A stretch of 64,000 nt of DNA from Desulfospira joergensenii DSM 10085 (GCF_000420085.1 NZ_ATUG01000001.1:2007223-2071222), one strand, 5' to 3'; shown: positions 51,439 through 60,422, numbered from the stretch's first letter. A program made the numbers and translations. Notes: generated by a model not told the origin, from the sequence alone.

Positions 51439-54400
51439 TATGAATGTTCCAGCTTCATCTCTTCCTTTTTAATCCTGAAAAACAGGGAGTAGAGCACCGG
51501 GACCACCACCAGGGTCAACCCTGTGGCCACCAGAAGCCCCCCCATGATGGTGGCGGCCATGGAGGCGAAAAAGGGATGGAACAACAAAGGCGCCATGCCC
51601 AGGATGGTGGTGCCGGCAGACATGGTCACCGGCCTCAGACGGCTGACTGCGGCGTCCATGACCGCCTGGTACCGGGTTTTTCCTTTTTCCACATCTTCGG
51701 AAACCTGGTCCAGGAGAACAATGGCGTTCTTGACCAGCATGCCCGTCAGCCCCAGAAAACCCAGGATGGACATGAACCCGAAGGCCAGGGAAAAGGAGAG
51801 CAGCCCCAGGGTAACTCCCACAAAGGAAAAGGGGATGCATAAAAAGATGATCACCGCTTCTTTCAGCCCGTTGAACAGGCAGACCACCAGGATGAACATT
51901 CCCAGGAGGCAGGCCGGGAAATAGGCGTTAATGGCCGCCTGTCCCTTGGCGCTTTCCTCGGACTCGCCTCCCCACTCCAGGGACACCCCGGGGGGCAGTT
52001 CCAGGGCCTGGATCAGGGGACGGACCTTTTTTTCAAGATCCGCAGCCTGGCCCCAGGCCGGGTCGCATTGAACCGTGATGGTGGGCATGCGGTTCCGCCG
52101 CTGGATCAGGGGCAGTTCCTCGGCAAGTTCCAGACGGTCCACCACCTGCTCCACGGGCAGGTATTGGTTCAGGGCGGGGCTGTAAACCTGGATCCTGTTG
52201 AAGTTGGATACCGAAGCCCTTTCATCGGGCAGGGGGCGGGAGACAATGGGCAGGAGTTCATCCTTTTCCCGGTAAATTCCAACGGTCATGCCGGAAAAAT
52301 TCCATAAAAAAGTCTTGCTGATGTCCGAGCGGGAAATTCCGGCCCACCGGGCCCGGGTTTCCGTGAATACGGGTTTGAAAACCTTGACGGGCTGACGCCA
52401 GTCGTCCCGGACATTCACGGCCTGGGGAATGTCATGGAGAATCTGCTTGGCCTGGTCGGCGATCTCCTGAATCACCCCGGCATCGGGTCCCCTGAACCGG
52501 GCCTCCACGGCATACTCTACAGGAGGCCCCTCCTTGAATCTCACCGCCTTGAACTCGGAATCCGGAAAATGTTCCGATATATAGGCCCGGATTTTGGGCA
52601 GCATGTCCGTGACATGATGATAATCATCCACCTGGACCAGAAGCTGGGCATAGCTGGTATTGGCTGTATGGTAGTTATAGGGCAGGACAAACCGCAATGA
52701 ACCCTCTCCCACAAAGGCGGTCACCGAATCCACCCCTTTAAGGGAGCGGATATAGTCGTTGATCTGTTTTACATCCCTTTCCACCTCGTTGATATGGGTT
52801 CCCTGGGCCCGCCAATAATCCACGGTAAACTGGTTCCGGGTGGATTCCGGGAAAAAGAACTTGGGGACCCTTTGAAACCCCATGACAGCGCAGACCAGAA
52901 CCACCATAAGGACGGCCAGAGTGATCCAGCGTTTCCGGATACAGGCGTGGAGAACCCCGCGAAAAACCCGGTAAAACCGGGTATCATAGGGGTCATTGGA
53001 TTTTGTGGACGGTTTTTTGAGGAATCTTACACAGAGAACCGGGGTAACGGTGATGGCAAAAATCCAGGAAAAGAGCAGGGAAATGGCCATAACATCAAAG
53101 AGAGAACGGCAGAACTCCCCGGTATTGCTGGGGTTGAGCCCGATGGGCACAAAGGCCAGGATGGCCACAAGGGTGGCGCCCAGCAGGGGCCACATGGTGG
53201 TTTTCACGGCGGTCATGGCCGCCTCTTTCCGGTCCAGACCCCGGGCCAGGCCGATGAGGAATACATCGGTGACCACAATGGCGTTGTCCACCAGCATGCC
53301 CAGAGCCAGAACCAGGGCGCCCAGGGAAATCAACTGAAGGGTGATATCCAAAAGCCACATACCCACGAAAGTGGACAGGATGCTCAAAAGCAATACCCCT
53401 CCGATGAGAAGCCCGGACCGCAGCCCCATGAAGATCAGAAGCAGGAGAATCACAATGGCCACGGCTTCCACCAGATTAACCATGAACTCGTTCAGGGACT
53501 GGGTCACCCGGGCAGCCTGGAAATTGATCAGATCCACATTCATCCCGGGCGGCTTCATGGACTCAAGACTTTTGATCTTCTCCATGACCGCGGCTCCCAT
53601 GCGCACTACATTTCCTCCCTTTTCCGTGGAAACCCCGAGACCTACGGCTTCCCTGCCGTTGAAGAGCATTTTCTGGACTGTGGGCTCCTTATATCCCCGA
53701 TAGACCCGGGCAATGTCTCCCAGGCGGAAAAGCCTGCCGTCCCCGCCCGTGATATAGAGGTCGGCAATGGCCTGTTCACCGGAGAACTCCCCGGTGGGAC
53801 TGAACCGGATATAATTGGGGCCGTGCTTGACCTTGCCCGCCGGAGAGACAAGATTCTGGGAGGCCAGCGTGGCAAAGATCAGATCAGGAGATATGCCGAG
53901 TTCAGACAGTCTGGATCTGGCAAACTCCACATAGACCACCTCGGTCTGCTCTCCCCAGAAATCGATTTTGGCCACCTCATCCACCAGGAGAAGCTCCTTT
54001 TTCAGATACTTGGCATACTCCTTGAGTTCCCGGCTGGAATAGCTTTCCCCGGAGATGGCAAAATAGACCCCGAACACATCCCCGAAATCATCCCTGACCA
54101 TGGAGGGCCCGGCCCCGGGGGGCAGGGCTGCGGCCATGTCCCCGACCTTCTTTCTCAGTTCGTCCCAGACCTGGGGAATCTGGGAGCCCTTGACCTGATC
54201 TTTTATTTCCACATAGACAATGGAGAGACTCTCCTGGGATATGGAGGTGACATAGTCCAGCTGCCCCATGCTCTGGACGGCCTGCTCGATCTTGTCGGTC
54301 ACCTCTTTTTCAACCTCCCGGGGAGAGGCCCCCGGATAGGAAGTCACCACCAGGGCGGTCTTAATGGTAAAATCCGGATAGGCCAGCCGGCCCAGTTTCT

Positions 54401-54488
54401 GGTAGGCAATGATCCCGAATCCGGCCAGGAGAACGGACAATAAAATGCTGATGACCCGGGTTTTGAGTACGGCAGAGGCAAATTTCAT
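51438..54488 (-). CDS. RND efflux pump inner-membrane transporter (AcrB family)
   Basis: 1016 residues with 12 predicted membrane helices in two repeats. Helix 1 is 'VISILLSVLLAGFGIIAYQK'. The proton-relay region 'GALVLALGMLVDNAIVVTDV' in the first half contains the conserved D-N pair and is mirrored by 'LGLTGMLVKNAIVLLDQVSE' in the second. Large periplasmic domains follow helices 1 and 7. With the adaptor at 54505-55848 it forms a drug or metabolite pump; an outer-membrane factor gene is not in the window. Confidence 0.94.
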   Translation of the reverse strand: MKFASAVLKTRVISILLSVLLAGFGIIAYQKLGRLAYPDFTIKTALVVTSYPGASPREVEKEVTDKIEQAVQSMGQLDYVTSISQESLSIVYVEIKDQVKGSQIPQVWDELRKKVGDMAAALPPGAGPSMVRDDFGDVFGVYFAISGESYSSRELKEYAKYLKKELLLVDEVAKIDFWGEQTEVVYVEFARSRLSELGISPDLIFATLASQNLVSPAGKVKHGPNYIRFSPTGEFSGEQAIADLYITGGDGRLFRLGDIARVYRGYKEPTVQKMLFNGREAVGLGVSTEKGGNVVRMGAAVMEKIKSLESMKPPGMNVDLINFQAARVTQSLNEFMVNLVEAVAIVILLLLIFMGLRSGLLIGGVLLLSILSTFVGMWLLDITLQLISLGALVLALGMLVDNAIVVTDVFLIGLARGLDRKEAAMTAVKTTMWPLLGATLVAILAFVPIGLNPSNTGEFCRSLFDVMAISLLFSWIFAITVTPVLCVRFLKKPSTKSNDPYDTRFYRVFRGVLHACIRKRWITLAVLMVVLVCAVMGFQRVPKFFFPESTRNQFTVDYWRAQGTHINEVERDVKQINDYIRSLKGVDSVTAFVGEGSLRFVLPYNYHTANTSYAQLLVQVDDYHHVTDMLPKIRAYISEHFPDSEFKAVRFKEGPPVEYAVEARFRGPDAGVIQEIADQAKQILHDIPQAVNVRDDWRQPVKVFKPVFTETRARWAGISRSDISKTFLWNFSGMTVGIYREKDELLPIVSRPLPDERASVSNFNRIQVYSPALNQYLPVEQVVDRLELAEELPLIQRRNRMPTITVQCDPAWGQAADLEKKVRPLIQALELPPGVSLEWGGESEESAKGQAAINAYFPACLLGMFILVVCLFNGLKEAVIIFLCIPFSFVGVTLGLLSFSLAFGFMSILGFLGLTGMLVKNAIVLLDQVSEDVEKGKTRYQAVMDAAVSRLRPVTMSAGTTILGMAPLLFHPFFASMAATIMGGLLVATGLTLVVVPVLYSLFFRIKKEEMKLEHS

Positions 54489-54504
54489 CTTGGATGGATT
54501 TCCT

Positions 54505-55848
54505 TTAATTTGGCAGTTTGAATTCCAGGGCCTGCCCCGGCCGGATAAACGAACTCCCCCCGGTCACAATGAGATCTTCCGGGGCCAGCCCCTCAAGGAC
54601 CACCACATTTTCGCTGTCGTCCAGGCCCTGAAAAACGATCCCTCTTTTTTGGGCGGTTCGGGTTTCCCGGTCCACGAGAAATACCTGGGCTGAATTTCCC
54701 GAAACCCCGGTAAGGCTCAGAAGGGGAATGACCAGCTTTTCTTTTTTTTCATCTCCTGCGGCACCGTAGACACTGATCTCCGATGTCATCCCGGGAAAAA
54801 TGACCCCCTGGCTGTCCGGGGTAACGGAAAAGACAAATTCATAGGTGCCCGTGGTCTGATCTGCCCGGGCAGCGTACTCCGCCAGTTTTGCCTCAAAGGG
54901 GCGAGGCCCCGTGGTCAGGAACCGGGCCTTATAGGTCCTGGGCTTCTCTTTTTCCAGAAACAGATGAATCTGGTTTTCAGGGACATCCACGGGAATTTCA
55001 AGGGTGGCGATATTATCCAGGGTCAGGACCGGCTGTCCCTGGGTCACCATTTCAAATGCATCGGGAATCAGGCGGGTCACCACCCCGTCAAAGGGGGCGA
55101 CAAGACGGGTGTCGTTGAGCTGGTCCCTGGCAATATCCAGCTCCACCTCAAGCTCTTCGATTCCAGCCCGGGCTGCCAGGAGATCCTCTTTCCTGGCCCC
55201 TGTTCTGTCCCTTGCCAGCTGCTGTTCCAGGGAGACGGTCTTGGCCTGAAGAAGCTTGACATTGTTCCTGGCCCGGTCAAGATTCTGCTCGGAAACCGCT
55301 GCATTCCTATACAGGGTTTCATACCGCTTCAGCTCTTTTTCAGCCAGGTCCAGATCGGCCCGGGCCGCTTCCAGGGAGGCTTCAATGATCCGGATATCCT
55401 CGGCCCTTGCTCCGTTCTCCATCTTCAGCAGATTGGCCCGGGCCGATTTCAGCCGGCTTTGTACGGCCCGGACCCGGCGCAGGTAGTCCCGGTCATCCAG
55501 CCGGAGCATGAGATCCCCTTTTTTCACTTTATCCCCGGGCTTGACCCGGACCTGGTGAAGGGGGCCGGAAACCCTGAAAAACAGGGTGGCCTGGCGGCTG
55601 GCCCGGGCCCTTCCCGGCAGGGTGATCAAAAGTCCGTCCTCCACGGGCCAGGGATGGACCACATCCACCCTTTTGCCCGGACCGGATCCGGATCTGTTGT
55701 CCCGGTCTTCCAGGACGTTTCCCGAGGTATTGGCCCAGACCGATCCTTTGGTGTCTTCAGATACTTTGTAGTGCCAGATCAATATGCAGAGAACACAGAT
55801 TCCGATCCCGGCGGCCAGGCCCAGCCATATTTTTTTCTTCATTTCCAT
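54505..55848 (-). CDS. RND pump periplasmic adaptor (membrane-fusion protein)
   Basis: 447 residues. An N-terminal signal anchor (LGLAAGIGICVLCILIWHY) is followed by the lipoyl half-motif 'VSGPLHQVRVKPGDKVKKGD', a long coiled-coil hairpin (about 110-240), the second lipoyl half 'DTRLVAPFDGVVTRLIPDAF' and beta-barrel domains. Its ATG overlaps the TetR stop (TAATG), so it is translationally coupled to the regulator. It bridges the RND transporter and an outer-membrane channel. Confidence 0.92.
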   Translation of the reverse strand: MEMKKKIWLGLAAGIGICVLCILIWHYKVSEDTKGSVWANTSGNVLEDRDNRSGSGPGKRVDVVHPWPVEDGLLITLPGRARASRQATLFFRVSGPLHQVRVKPGDKVKKGDLMLRLDDRDYLRRVRAVQSRLKSARANLLKMENGARAEDIRIIEASLEAARADLDLAEKELKRYETLYRNAAVSEQNLDRARNNVKLLQAKTVSLEQQLARDRTGARKEDLLAARAGIEELEVELDIARDQLNDTRLVAPFDGVVTRLIPDAFEMVTQGQPVLTLDNIATLEIPVDVPENQIHLFLEKEKPRTYKARFLTTGPRPFEAKLAEYAARADQTTGTYEFVFSVTPDSQGVIFPGMTSEISVYGAAGDEKKEKLVIPLLSLTGVSGNSAQVFLVDRETRTAQKRGIVFQGLDDSENVVVLEGLAPEDLIVTGGSSFIRPGQALEFKLPN

Positions 55849-56432
55849 TATTCCTTATGCTGTTTGATCCAATCCAGAGCCCGGGTCGTGCCCAGACCTG
55901 AGAGACAGGTACCAAGGACCAGTCCGGGTGCGGCATTGGGGGCGATATCCCCGGACTCTATTTTTTCCCAGGCGGCAAACACCAGACTTTCCAGACTGGC
56001 CATGATCCAGGCCTGGGGAATGTCCTGGTGAACCGCGTCCTGGGATTTTAATTCCGTTTCCAGCTGCCGCATCTGCTCCAGATGCTTTTCATAGATCTCC
56101 ATGACCCGGGGATCATCTTCCTTGCAGACCAGGTTAAAATAGGAGATCACATGGAGACTGGCTCCCAGGGGAATACATTTTTCCACGATGGAGGCCAGCT
56201 TTTCCAGGGCCGAAAGTCCGCTTTCAAGGATCGGGGCGACGGTGTCCGTAAGCCTTTTGCCGGCTGTGATCTTTAATTCCACACTCAGATCATTTCTGGA
56301 ATTAAAATGACGGTAGATGGTGGCCCGTCCCACTCCGGCTGCCTCGGCAATGTCTTCCAGGGAGGCGTTGGGATTCTGTGCAATGCAGGCAATGGCCTGC
56401 CGGATAATTTTTTCCCTGGTATTTTGTGCCAT
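55848..56432 (-). CDS. TetR family regulator of the RND pump
   Basis: 194 residues from ATG 56432, which has GAGGGGAAG just upstream. The helix-turn-helix reads 'NPNASLEDIAEAAGVGRATI' followed by YRHFNSRNDL. First gene of the pump operon. Two overlapping palindromes at 56515-56546 lie about 83 bp upstream, so it probably represses the operon and is released by a pump substrate. Confidence 0.9.
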   Translation of the reverse strand: MAQNTREKIIRQAIACIAQNPNASLEDIAEAAGVGRATIYRHFNSRNDLSVELKITAGKRLTDTVAPILESGLSALEKLASIVEKCIPLGASLHVISYFNLVCKEDDPRVMEIYEKHLEQMRQLETELKSQDAVHQDIPQAWIMASLESLVFAAWEKIESGDIAPNAAPGLVLGTCLSGLGTTRALDWIKQHKE

Positions 56433-56514
56433 ACTTCCCCTCATTCGTATCCTGTGTCCCAATCGGACAGGGGATTCCCGGAATTCCCTGTTTTTCAAAA
56501 AACACTATCATTTT

Positions 56515-56546
56515 AAATGAGACATTTTTATCTCATTTGAGATAAA
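56515..56546. promoter_or_regulatory. Double palindromic operator upstream of the RND pump operon
   Basis: TTTATCTCA-TT-TGAGATAAA at 56527-56546 is a perfect 9+2+9 palindrome. An overlapping one, AAATGAGA-N8-TCTCATTT at 56515-56538, shares its left half. Three half-sites (TGAGA/TCTCA) spaced like this fit binding of two TetR dimers. Confidence 0.65.
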
Positions 56547-56662
56547 ATAATACGGAATCTTTTTGAATTGTCAAGAACAATCCATAAATCTTTCTTGATA
56601 AATTCCCGACAATGATCTATCAATATCTTTTTCGCAAACCCTTAACACCACAGGTTGTTTTT

Positions 56663-57565
56663 ATGAGAATCGTAACCCGGCCGGATTTTGACGGCATTGT
56701 CTGCGCCGTTCTATTGTTTGAGGCCCTGGAAAAGGATCTGAGTTCCAAAATTTTATGGATCGAGCCCGGTGAAATCCAGGGGGAAAAGGCCGATATAAGG
56801 GAGGGAGACATCCTGGCCAATCTGCCCTGGCACCCGAAATCCTCCCTCTGGTTTGACCACCATGTATCCAACAAGCCGGACCAGGAGTTCAAGGGCGCCT
56901 TTGATATCGCCCCTTCTGCCGCAGGGGTTGTGTATGAATATTACAAGGCCCTTGGAAAACTGACCTCCCGTTTTGATGAGCTGGTGGAAAACACGGATAT
57001 GATCGATTCCGCCGATCTGACCCTGGACCAGGTCAAAACACCGGAAAATTACCCCTGGGTTCTTTTGTCCATGACCATCAAAAACGAGGGATATAAGGAT
57101 ATCGACTATTGGAACCGCCTGGTCTCCCTGCTCAGAACCCGGCCCGATGAACCCCCTGTTCAGGATCCTGAGGTCCGGAGGCGCTGCGAAGGGGTGATCC
57201 GGGAAAATGCCGAATTCACCGGCCACCTCAAGACCCATACCCGGATCCACGGACAGATCTCCGTGACAGACTTCAGGCCCCTTGAAGTTGTCCCCTCGGG
57301 CAATCGGTTCCTGACCTATTCCCTGTTTCCCGACACCATTGCCAGCCTGAAGATCCGGTATAAAGACAAGAACAAATCCCAGGTTCTGATCAGCATCGGC
57401 CGCAGCATCTTCAACCGGAACTGCCGGGTCAACGTGGGCAGGCTTCTTGCCCGTTACGGAGGAGGCGGACACGCCGGGGCAGGCGGATGCACCCTGGATG
57501 CCAAAGGCGCCCAGGAAAAAATCGATGAAATTCTGCAGGTCCTAATGGAGAATCAAGAGGGGTAA
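56663..57565 (+). CDS. DHH family phosphoesterase
   Basis: 300 residues from ATG 56663. The family's metal motifs are visible: 'IVTRPDFDGIVCAVLLFEAL' (motif I, D-x-D), 'SLWFDHHVSN' (DHH) and a C-terminal DHHA1 domain with 'ARYGGGGHAGAGGCTLD'. Members hydrolyse cyclic dinucleotides, short oligonucleotides or polyphosphate; substrate is open. It is read away from the pump regulator, with the operator between them, and could share that control. Confidence 0.88.
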   Translation: MRIVTRPDFDGIVCAVLLFEALEKDLSSKILWIEPGEIQGEKADIREGDILANLPWHPKSSLWFDHHVSNKPDQEFKGAFDIAPSAAGVVYEYYKALGKLTSRFDELVENTDMIDSADLTLDQVKTPENYPWVLLSMTIKNEGYKDIDYWNRLVSLLRTRPDEPPVQDPEVRRRCEGVIRENAEFTGHLKTHTRIHGQISVTDFRPLEVVPSGNRFLTYSLFPDTIASLKIRYKDKNKSQVLISIGRSIFNRNCRVNVGRLLARYGGGGHAGAGGCTLDAKGAQEKIDEILQVLMENQEG

Positions 57566-57585
57566 GCGGACAAGGGCAAGGATCT

Positions 57586-57885
57586 TTACCGGAGCTTCTC
57601 CTCCACGCTTGAGATCTTATCCGTCATGGTCTGGTCCCGGTCGGTCCGGGTCCCGGCCTTGATGGTGGTGGTGATCCTGGGAGCCCCCATTTCATGGACT
57701 TTTTCATGACAGGCCTTTACCGCGGCAAAGACCTGATCCCACTCTCCCTCGATATTGGTTCCATAGGCATGGAGCTGGGATTCCAGCCCGGCCGCCTCAA
57801 TGACTTTGTGACAGGCCGCCACATACTTTGATACGGACAGTCCCACACCTAAGGGGACCACACATAGATCAATAATCACCTTCAT
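57586..57885 (-). CDS. MTH1187/YkoF-like thiamine-binding protein (UPF0045)
   Basis: 99 residues from ATG 57885, preceded by AAAGGAAATGAAG; an ATG two codons earlier is too close to the site. 'VIIDLCVVPLGVGLSVSKYV', 'LESQLHAYGTNIEGEWDQVF' and 'RITTTIKAGTRTDR' match the UPF0045/MTH1187 family, small ferredoxin-like proteins that bind thiamine-type ligands. It is preceded by the toxin-antitoxin pair with an 11-bp gap. Confidence 0.87.
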   Translation of the reverse strand: MKVIIDLCVVPLGVGLSVSKYVAACHKVIEAAGLESQLHAYGTNIEGEWDQVFAAVKACHEKVHEMGAPRITTTIKAGTRTDRDQTMTDKISSVEEKLR

Positions 57886-57896
57886 CTTCATTTCCT

Positions 57897-58154
57897 TTAT
57901 TTTGGCCAGCGAGGGCAGTTTTTAAATAGTCCGGGTTCCCCGATTCCCAGGTGGCGGCAGAGCCTCTCCACAACCCGGGGATTGCAGTCTTCCCCCTGTC
58001 TGATGTTTTCATAGTTCTGAAAGGAGATATCAAGGGAATTCAGGATGCCGGGGAGAGCATCCCTGTCCTTCTCCATGACCGAGACCAGTTTCATGGTAGT
58101 GGAACAGATATGGCACTCTCTTTGGTAGAGTTGCTGAAACTCCTTTGATGCCAT
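57897..58154 (-). CDS. Putative antitoxin partner of the RelE/HigB-like toxin
   Basis: 85 residues from ATG 58154, 7 bp after the toxin stop. The central part (ALPGILNSLDISFQNYENIR) and 'PRVVERLCRHLGI' look like the helical HTH core of small HigA-type antitoxins, but the match is loose. Two Cys pairs occur (CHIC; and C near NPRV with a later C), unusual in antitoxins. The order toxin then antitoxin is that of higBA. Function is inferred mainly from position. Confidence 0.55.
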   Translation of the reverse strand: MASKEFQQLYQRECHICSTTMKLVSVMEKDRDALPGILNSLDISFQNYENIRQGEDCNPRVVERLCRHLGIGEPGLFKNCPRWPK

Positions 58155-58161
58155 CCTGTGG

Positions 58162-58563
58162 TCAAAGATCTGTTTCAGAAACAGCACGACCGGCCTTTTC
58201 CAGGGTCTGAAAGGGAATCCTGTCCAGAAAATTTTCCCGGTATTCAATGACTTTTCTGATAAATTTCTCCGGGACCTTTCGAGTATTCTTTAAAAATACA
58301 TAGTAGAGAACAATAAACTTCCGGTAACAGAAAAAATAGAGAACCCTCACCCGCTCCCGGGACAGGGTAAACCTGAGTTCATGGATCCCGTCATGGAGGG
58401 TATCGGCATAGGGCCTGGGCAGCGTGGGGCCGTGCTCTTCCAGGAGGGACAGGATCCTGAGAACCTTTACCTGGTTTTTCGGTGTGCACTGATTGATGAA
58501 ATCGGTTATTGGACAGGCCCGGGCCATTTCATCACAAAACAGGATCTGCCATTTCCGCTCCAT
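58162..58563 (-). CDS. RelE/HigB-type toxin (Gp49-like, PF05973)
   Basis: 133 residues from ATG 58563, with AAAGGGGAAT upstream. 'RPYADTLHDGIHELRFTLSR' followed by 'RVLYFFCYRKFIVLYYVFLK' and NTRKVPEKFI is the Gp49-like core, including the basic and aromatic residues used in ribosome-dependent mRNA cleavage by this superfamily. It is slightly long, with an extended C-terminal tail. Followed by a small partner gene, giving a type II toxin-antitoxin layout. Confidence 0.78.
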   Translation of the reverse strand: MERKWQILFCDEMARACPITDFINQCTPKNQVKVLRILSLLEEHGPTLPRPYADTLHDGIHELRFTLSRERVRVLYFFCYRKFIVLYYVFLKNTRKVPEKFIRKVIEYRENFLDRIPFQTLEKAGRAVSETDL

Positions 58564-58708
58564 ATTCCCCTTTTCTTCTTTGTACTCCGGCCCTGCATAA
58601 AAAATTTGCAATTTCCGGGTTGATTCTGCCCCGGGCATTACTCTTACCAGAATTCCCGGCAGGGGAAAAGGTTTTATCCAGGAAAATCAGGGTCTGCAAA
58701 AAATTGGC

Positions 58709-58752
58709 TTGAACTTTTTAAGTTATGCCTTATATTTTTACATAAGGCATAA
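58709..58752 (+). promoter_or_regulatory. Promoter overlapped by a perfect operator palindrome
   Basis: TTGAAC (58709-58714) and TATATT (58731-58736), 16 bp apart, form a sigma-70-type promoter. TTATGCCTTAT (58723-58733) and ATAAGGCATAA (58742-58752) form a perfect 11+8+11 inverted repeat lying across the -10 and start site. A repressor bound there would block transcription of the small membrane protein gene. Confidence 0.68.
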
Positions 58753-58785
58753 GTTGCCTAAACAAAAAAAAACAAGGAGGCCACC

Positions 58786-58992
58786 ATGAGATCAAATAAT
58801 TGTGTTTCCCAGAGGATCTCAAAATATTTTATCGGATTTCTCGCACTGGGTGCTGCACTCGGCCTGCTGGTTATCGGAGTTACCATTCTCCCCGTATTCG
58901 GATTTATCATGGCATTGCCTGTATTGGCCCTGGCCGTCATCATCTTCAGGCTCCATCTCAATGACCAGTGTGAAATAGATTTTCCCTCATAA
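58786..58992 (+). CDS. Small membrane protein, two helices
   Basis: 68 residues with AAGGAGG before the ATG. Two hydrophobic helices at about 14-34 (YFIGFLALGAALGLLVIGVT) and 37-54 (PVFGFIMALPVLALAVII) are joined by a tight turn, with short polar ends. The layout resembles DUF2892-like or YgaP-tail membrane proteins, but I do not assign a family. It has its own repressor-type promoter and a terminator, so it is a single-gene regulon member. Confidence 0.72.
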   Translation: MRSNNCVSQRISKYFIGFLALGAALGLLVIGVTILPVFGFIMALPVLALAVIIFRLHLNDQCEIDFPS

Positions 58993-59013
58993 CCCCCTGC
59001 CCTTCGTGGACGG

Positions 59014-59046
59014 CAAGGCTTTTTGACCGGGTCAAAAAGCCTTGCT
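59014..59046. terminator. Bidirectional terminator between the small membrane gene and cfa
   Basis: GCAAGGCTTTTTGACC and GGTCAAAAAGCCTTGC are perfectly complementary over 16 bases with one base between them. The hairpin is symmetric and lies 22 bp and 4 bp from the two converging stop codons. T-runs lie inside the arms. Confidence 0.85.
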
Positions 59047-59049
59047 GTT

Positions 59050-60177
59050 TCATACAAACAGATTCCCCTCGGTCCGGAAAACACCCTCTATGCCCTTTCT
59101 GGAGAACACGATCTGCCAGAGTTGATTCCGCCTTGACCGGAAACTGGCCGCACAGGTCAGGAGATAATAGGTCCACATACGGAAAAAGCGGCCGTCGTAT
59201 CCATCCTTGATCCGGTTCCAGTTCCGGGTAAAATTCTGATACCAGGCCATGAGGGTCTGATCGTAGTAATGGCCCAGGCTGTGCCAGTCCTCAAGGACGA
59301 ACAGGCCTTCGGCAGCCTGGGAGATCTGGCTGGCCGAGGGCAGCATTGAATTGGGGAAAATATAGGTGTTGATCCAGGGATCCGTTGATTTGGAGGGGGT
59401 GTTTCCCGCAATGGTGTGGAGCAGGAAGAGTCCTTCATCATGGAGGCACCTTTGGACGACTTTCATGAATGTGGGATAATTTTTCCAGCCCACATGCTCA
59501 AACATTCCAATGGAGACAATCCTATCGAATTTCTCACTCATTGTCCGGTAATCGGTCAAAGAGATCTCCACGTCAAGATCCTTGCACGCCTCTCTTGCAT
59601 ATTGTGCCTGTTCTTTTGAGACGGTGATGCCCTTTACCCTGGCCCCGTAGTTTTCGGCTGCAAATTTTGCGAACCCGCCCCAGCCGCATCCGATATCCAA
59701 AACCGTCATTCCCGGCTTCAGCCCAATTTTCCGGCAGATAAGATCCAGTTTCCGGGTCTGGGCCTCGTCCAGGGTCTTTGCTTTGTGCCAATAGGCACAG
59801 GAGTAATTCAAGCCCCTGTCCAGCATGGCGGCAAAAAGCCGGTTGCCGATATCGTAATGGCGTCTGCCGATGATAAAGGCCCGGGTCCTGTTCTGAACAT
59901 TGATCAGTCTTGACCGGATCTCGCCCCATATGGCTCCCGGGCTCACGGGTCTGACCGCTTTATCGATGCGTCGCTGAAGAAGCCTGTTAAAGAACTCATC
60001 CAGGGAAATGCAGTCCCACCATCCGTCCATGTAGCTTTCTCCAAGGGCCAGGGACCCGCCGGCCATCACCCGTTTATAGAACCTGGGATTGTTGACCTGG
60101 ATATCCCAGGGCCGGTCTCCGTTTATTTGGATGTCCATTGGATTTAAAATGTTTTCTACAGTTTTTTTTGCTTTCAT
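59050..60177 (-). CDS. cfa: Cyclopropane-fatty-acyl-phospholipid synthase
   Basis: 375 residues. The N-terminal acceptor domain has 'ALGESYMDGWWDCISLDEFF'. 'HYDIGNRLFAAMLDRGLNYS' precedes the SAM-binding 'TVLDIGCGWGGFAKFAAENY'. Catalytic regions are 'VSIGMFEHVGWKNYPTFM', 'YIFPNSMLPSASQI' and 'HYDQTLMAWYQNF'. It methylenates unsaturated membrane lipids using S-adenosylmethionine, a stationary-phase or stress adaptation. It is single, converging on the small membrane protein gene. Confidence 0.94.
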   Translation of the reverse strand: MKAKKTVENILNPMDIQINGDRPWDIQVNNPRFYKRVMAGGSLALGESYMDGWWDCISLDEFFNRLLQRRIDKAVRPVSPGAIWGEIRSRLINVQNRTRAFIIGRRHYDIGNRLFAAMLDRGLNYSCAYWHKAKTLDEAQTRKLDLICRKIGLKPGMTVLDIGCGWGGFAKFAAENYGARVKGITVSKEQAQYAREACKDLDVEISLTDYRTMSEKFDRIVSIGMFEHVGWKNYPTFMKVVQRCLHDEGLFLLHTIAGNTPSKSTDPWINTYIFPNSMLPSASQISQAAEGLFVLEDWHSLGHYYDQTLMAWYQNFTRNWNRIKDGYDGRFFRMWTYYLLTCAASFRSRRNQLWQIVFSRKGIEGVFRTEGNLFV

Positions 60178-60422
60178 GGCTCACCTTCCTTTCCAGTCTT
60201 TTTATCGCTTCTGTAAAAGAAGTTTAAGATCAAGGCTTGTGACCGCCTTGAAAAACAATGCCGTCGCCGTTGGAATGAGGTTTGCTGAAGTTCCGGCGAA
60301 ATCGGCCCTTATATTTTGCCATAAAAAAAAGAGGATTTCAATTGTTTCTCAATGACAAATTAGATAGTTGTCCCTGAAAAGCAGGAGAGAATATTCATTT
60401 CATCCGGTACGAGAAAATCAGA

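Noticed and set aside
52794..54443. 549-codon plus-strand open frame
   Set aside because: It lies antisense to the RND transporter. It is rich in His, Gly, Pro and Asp as expected for a shadow of a GC-rich gene, and has no family motif.
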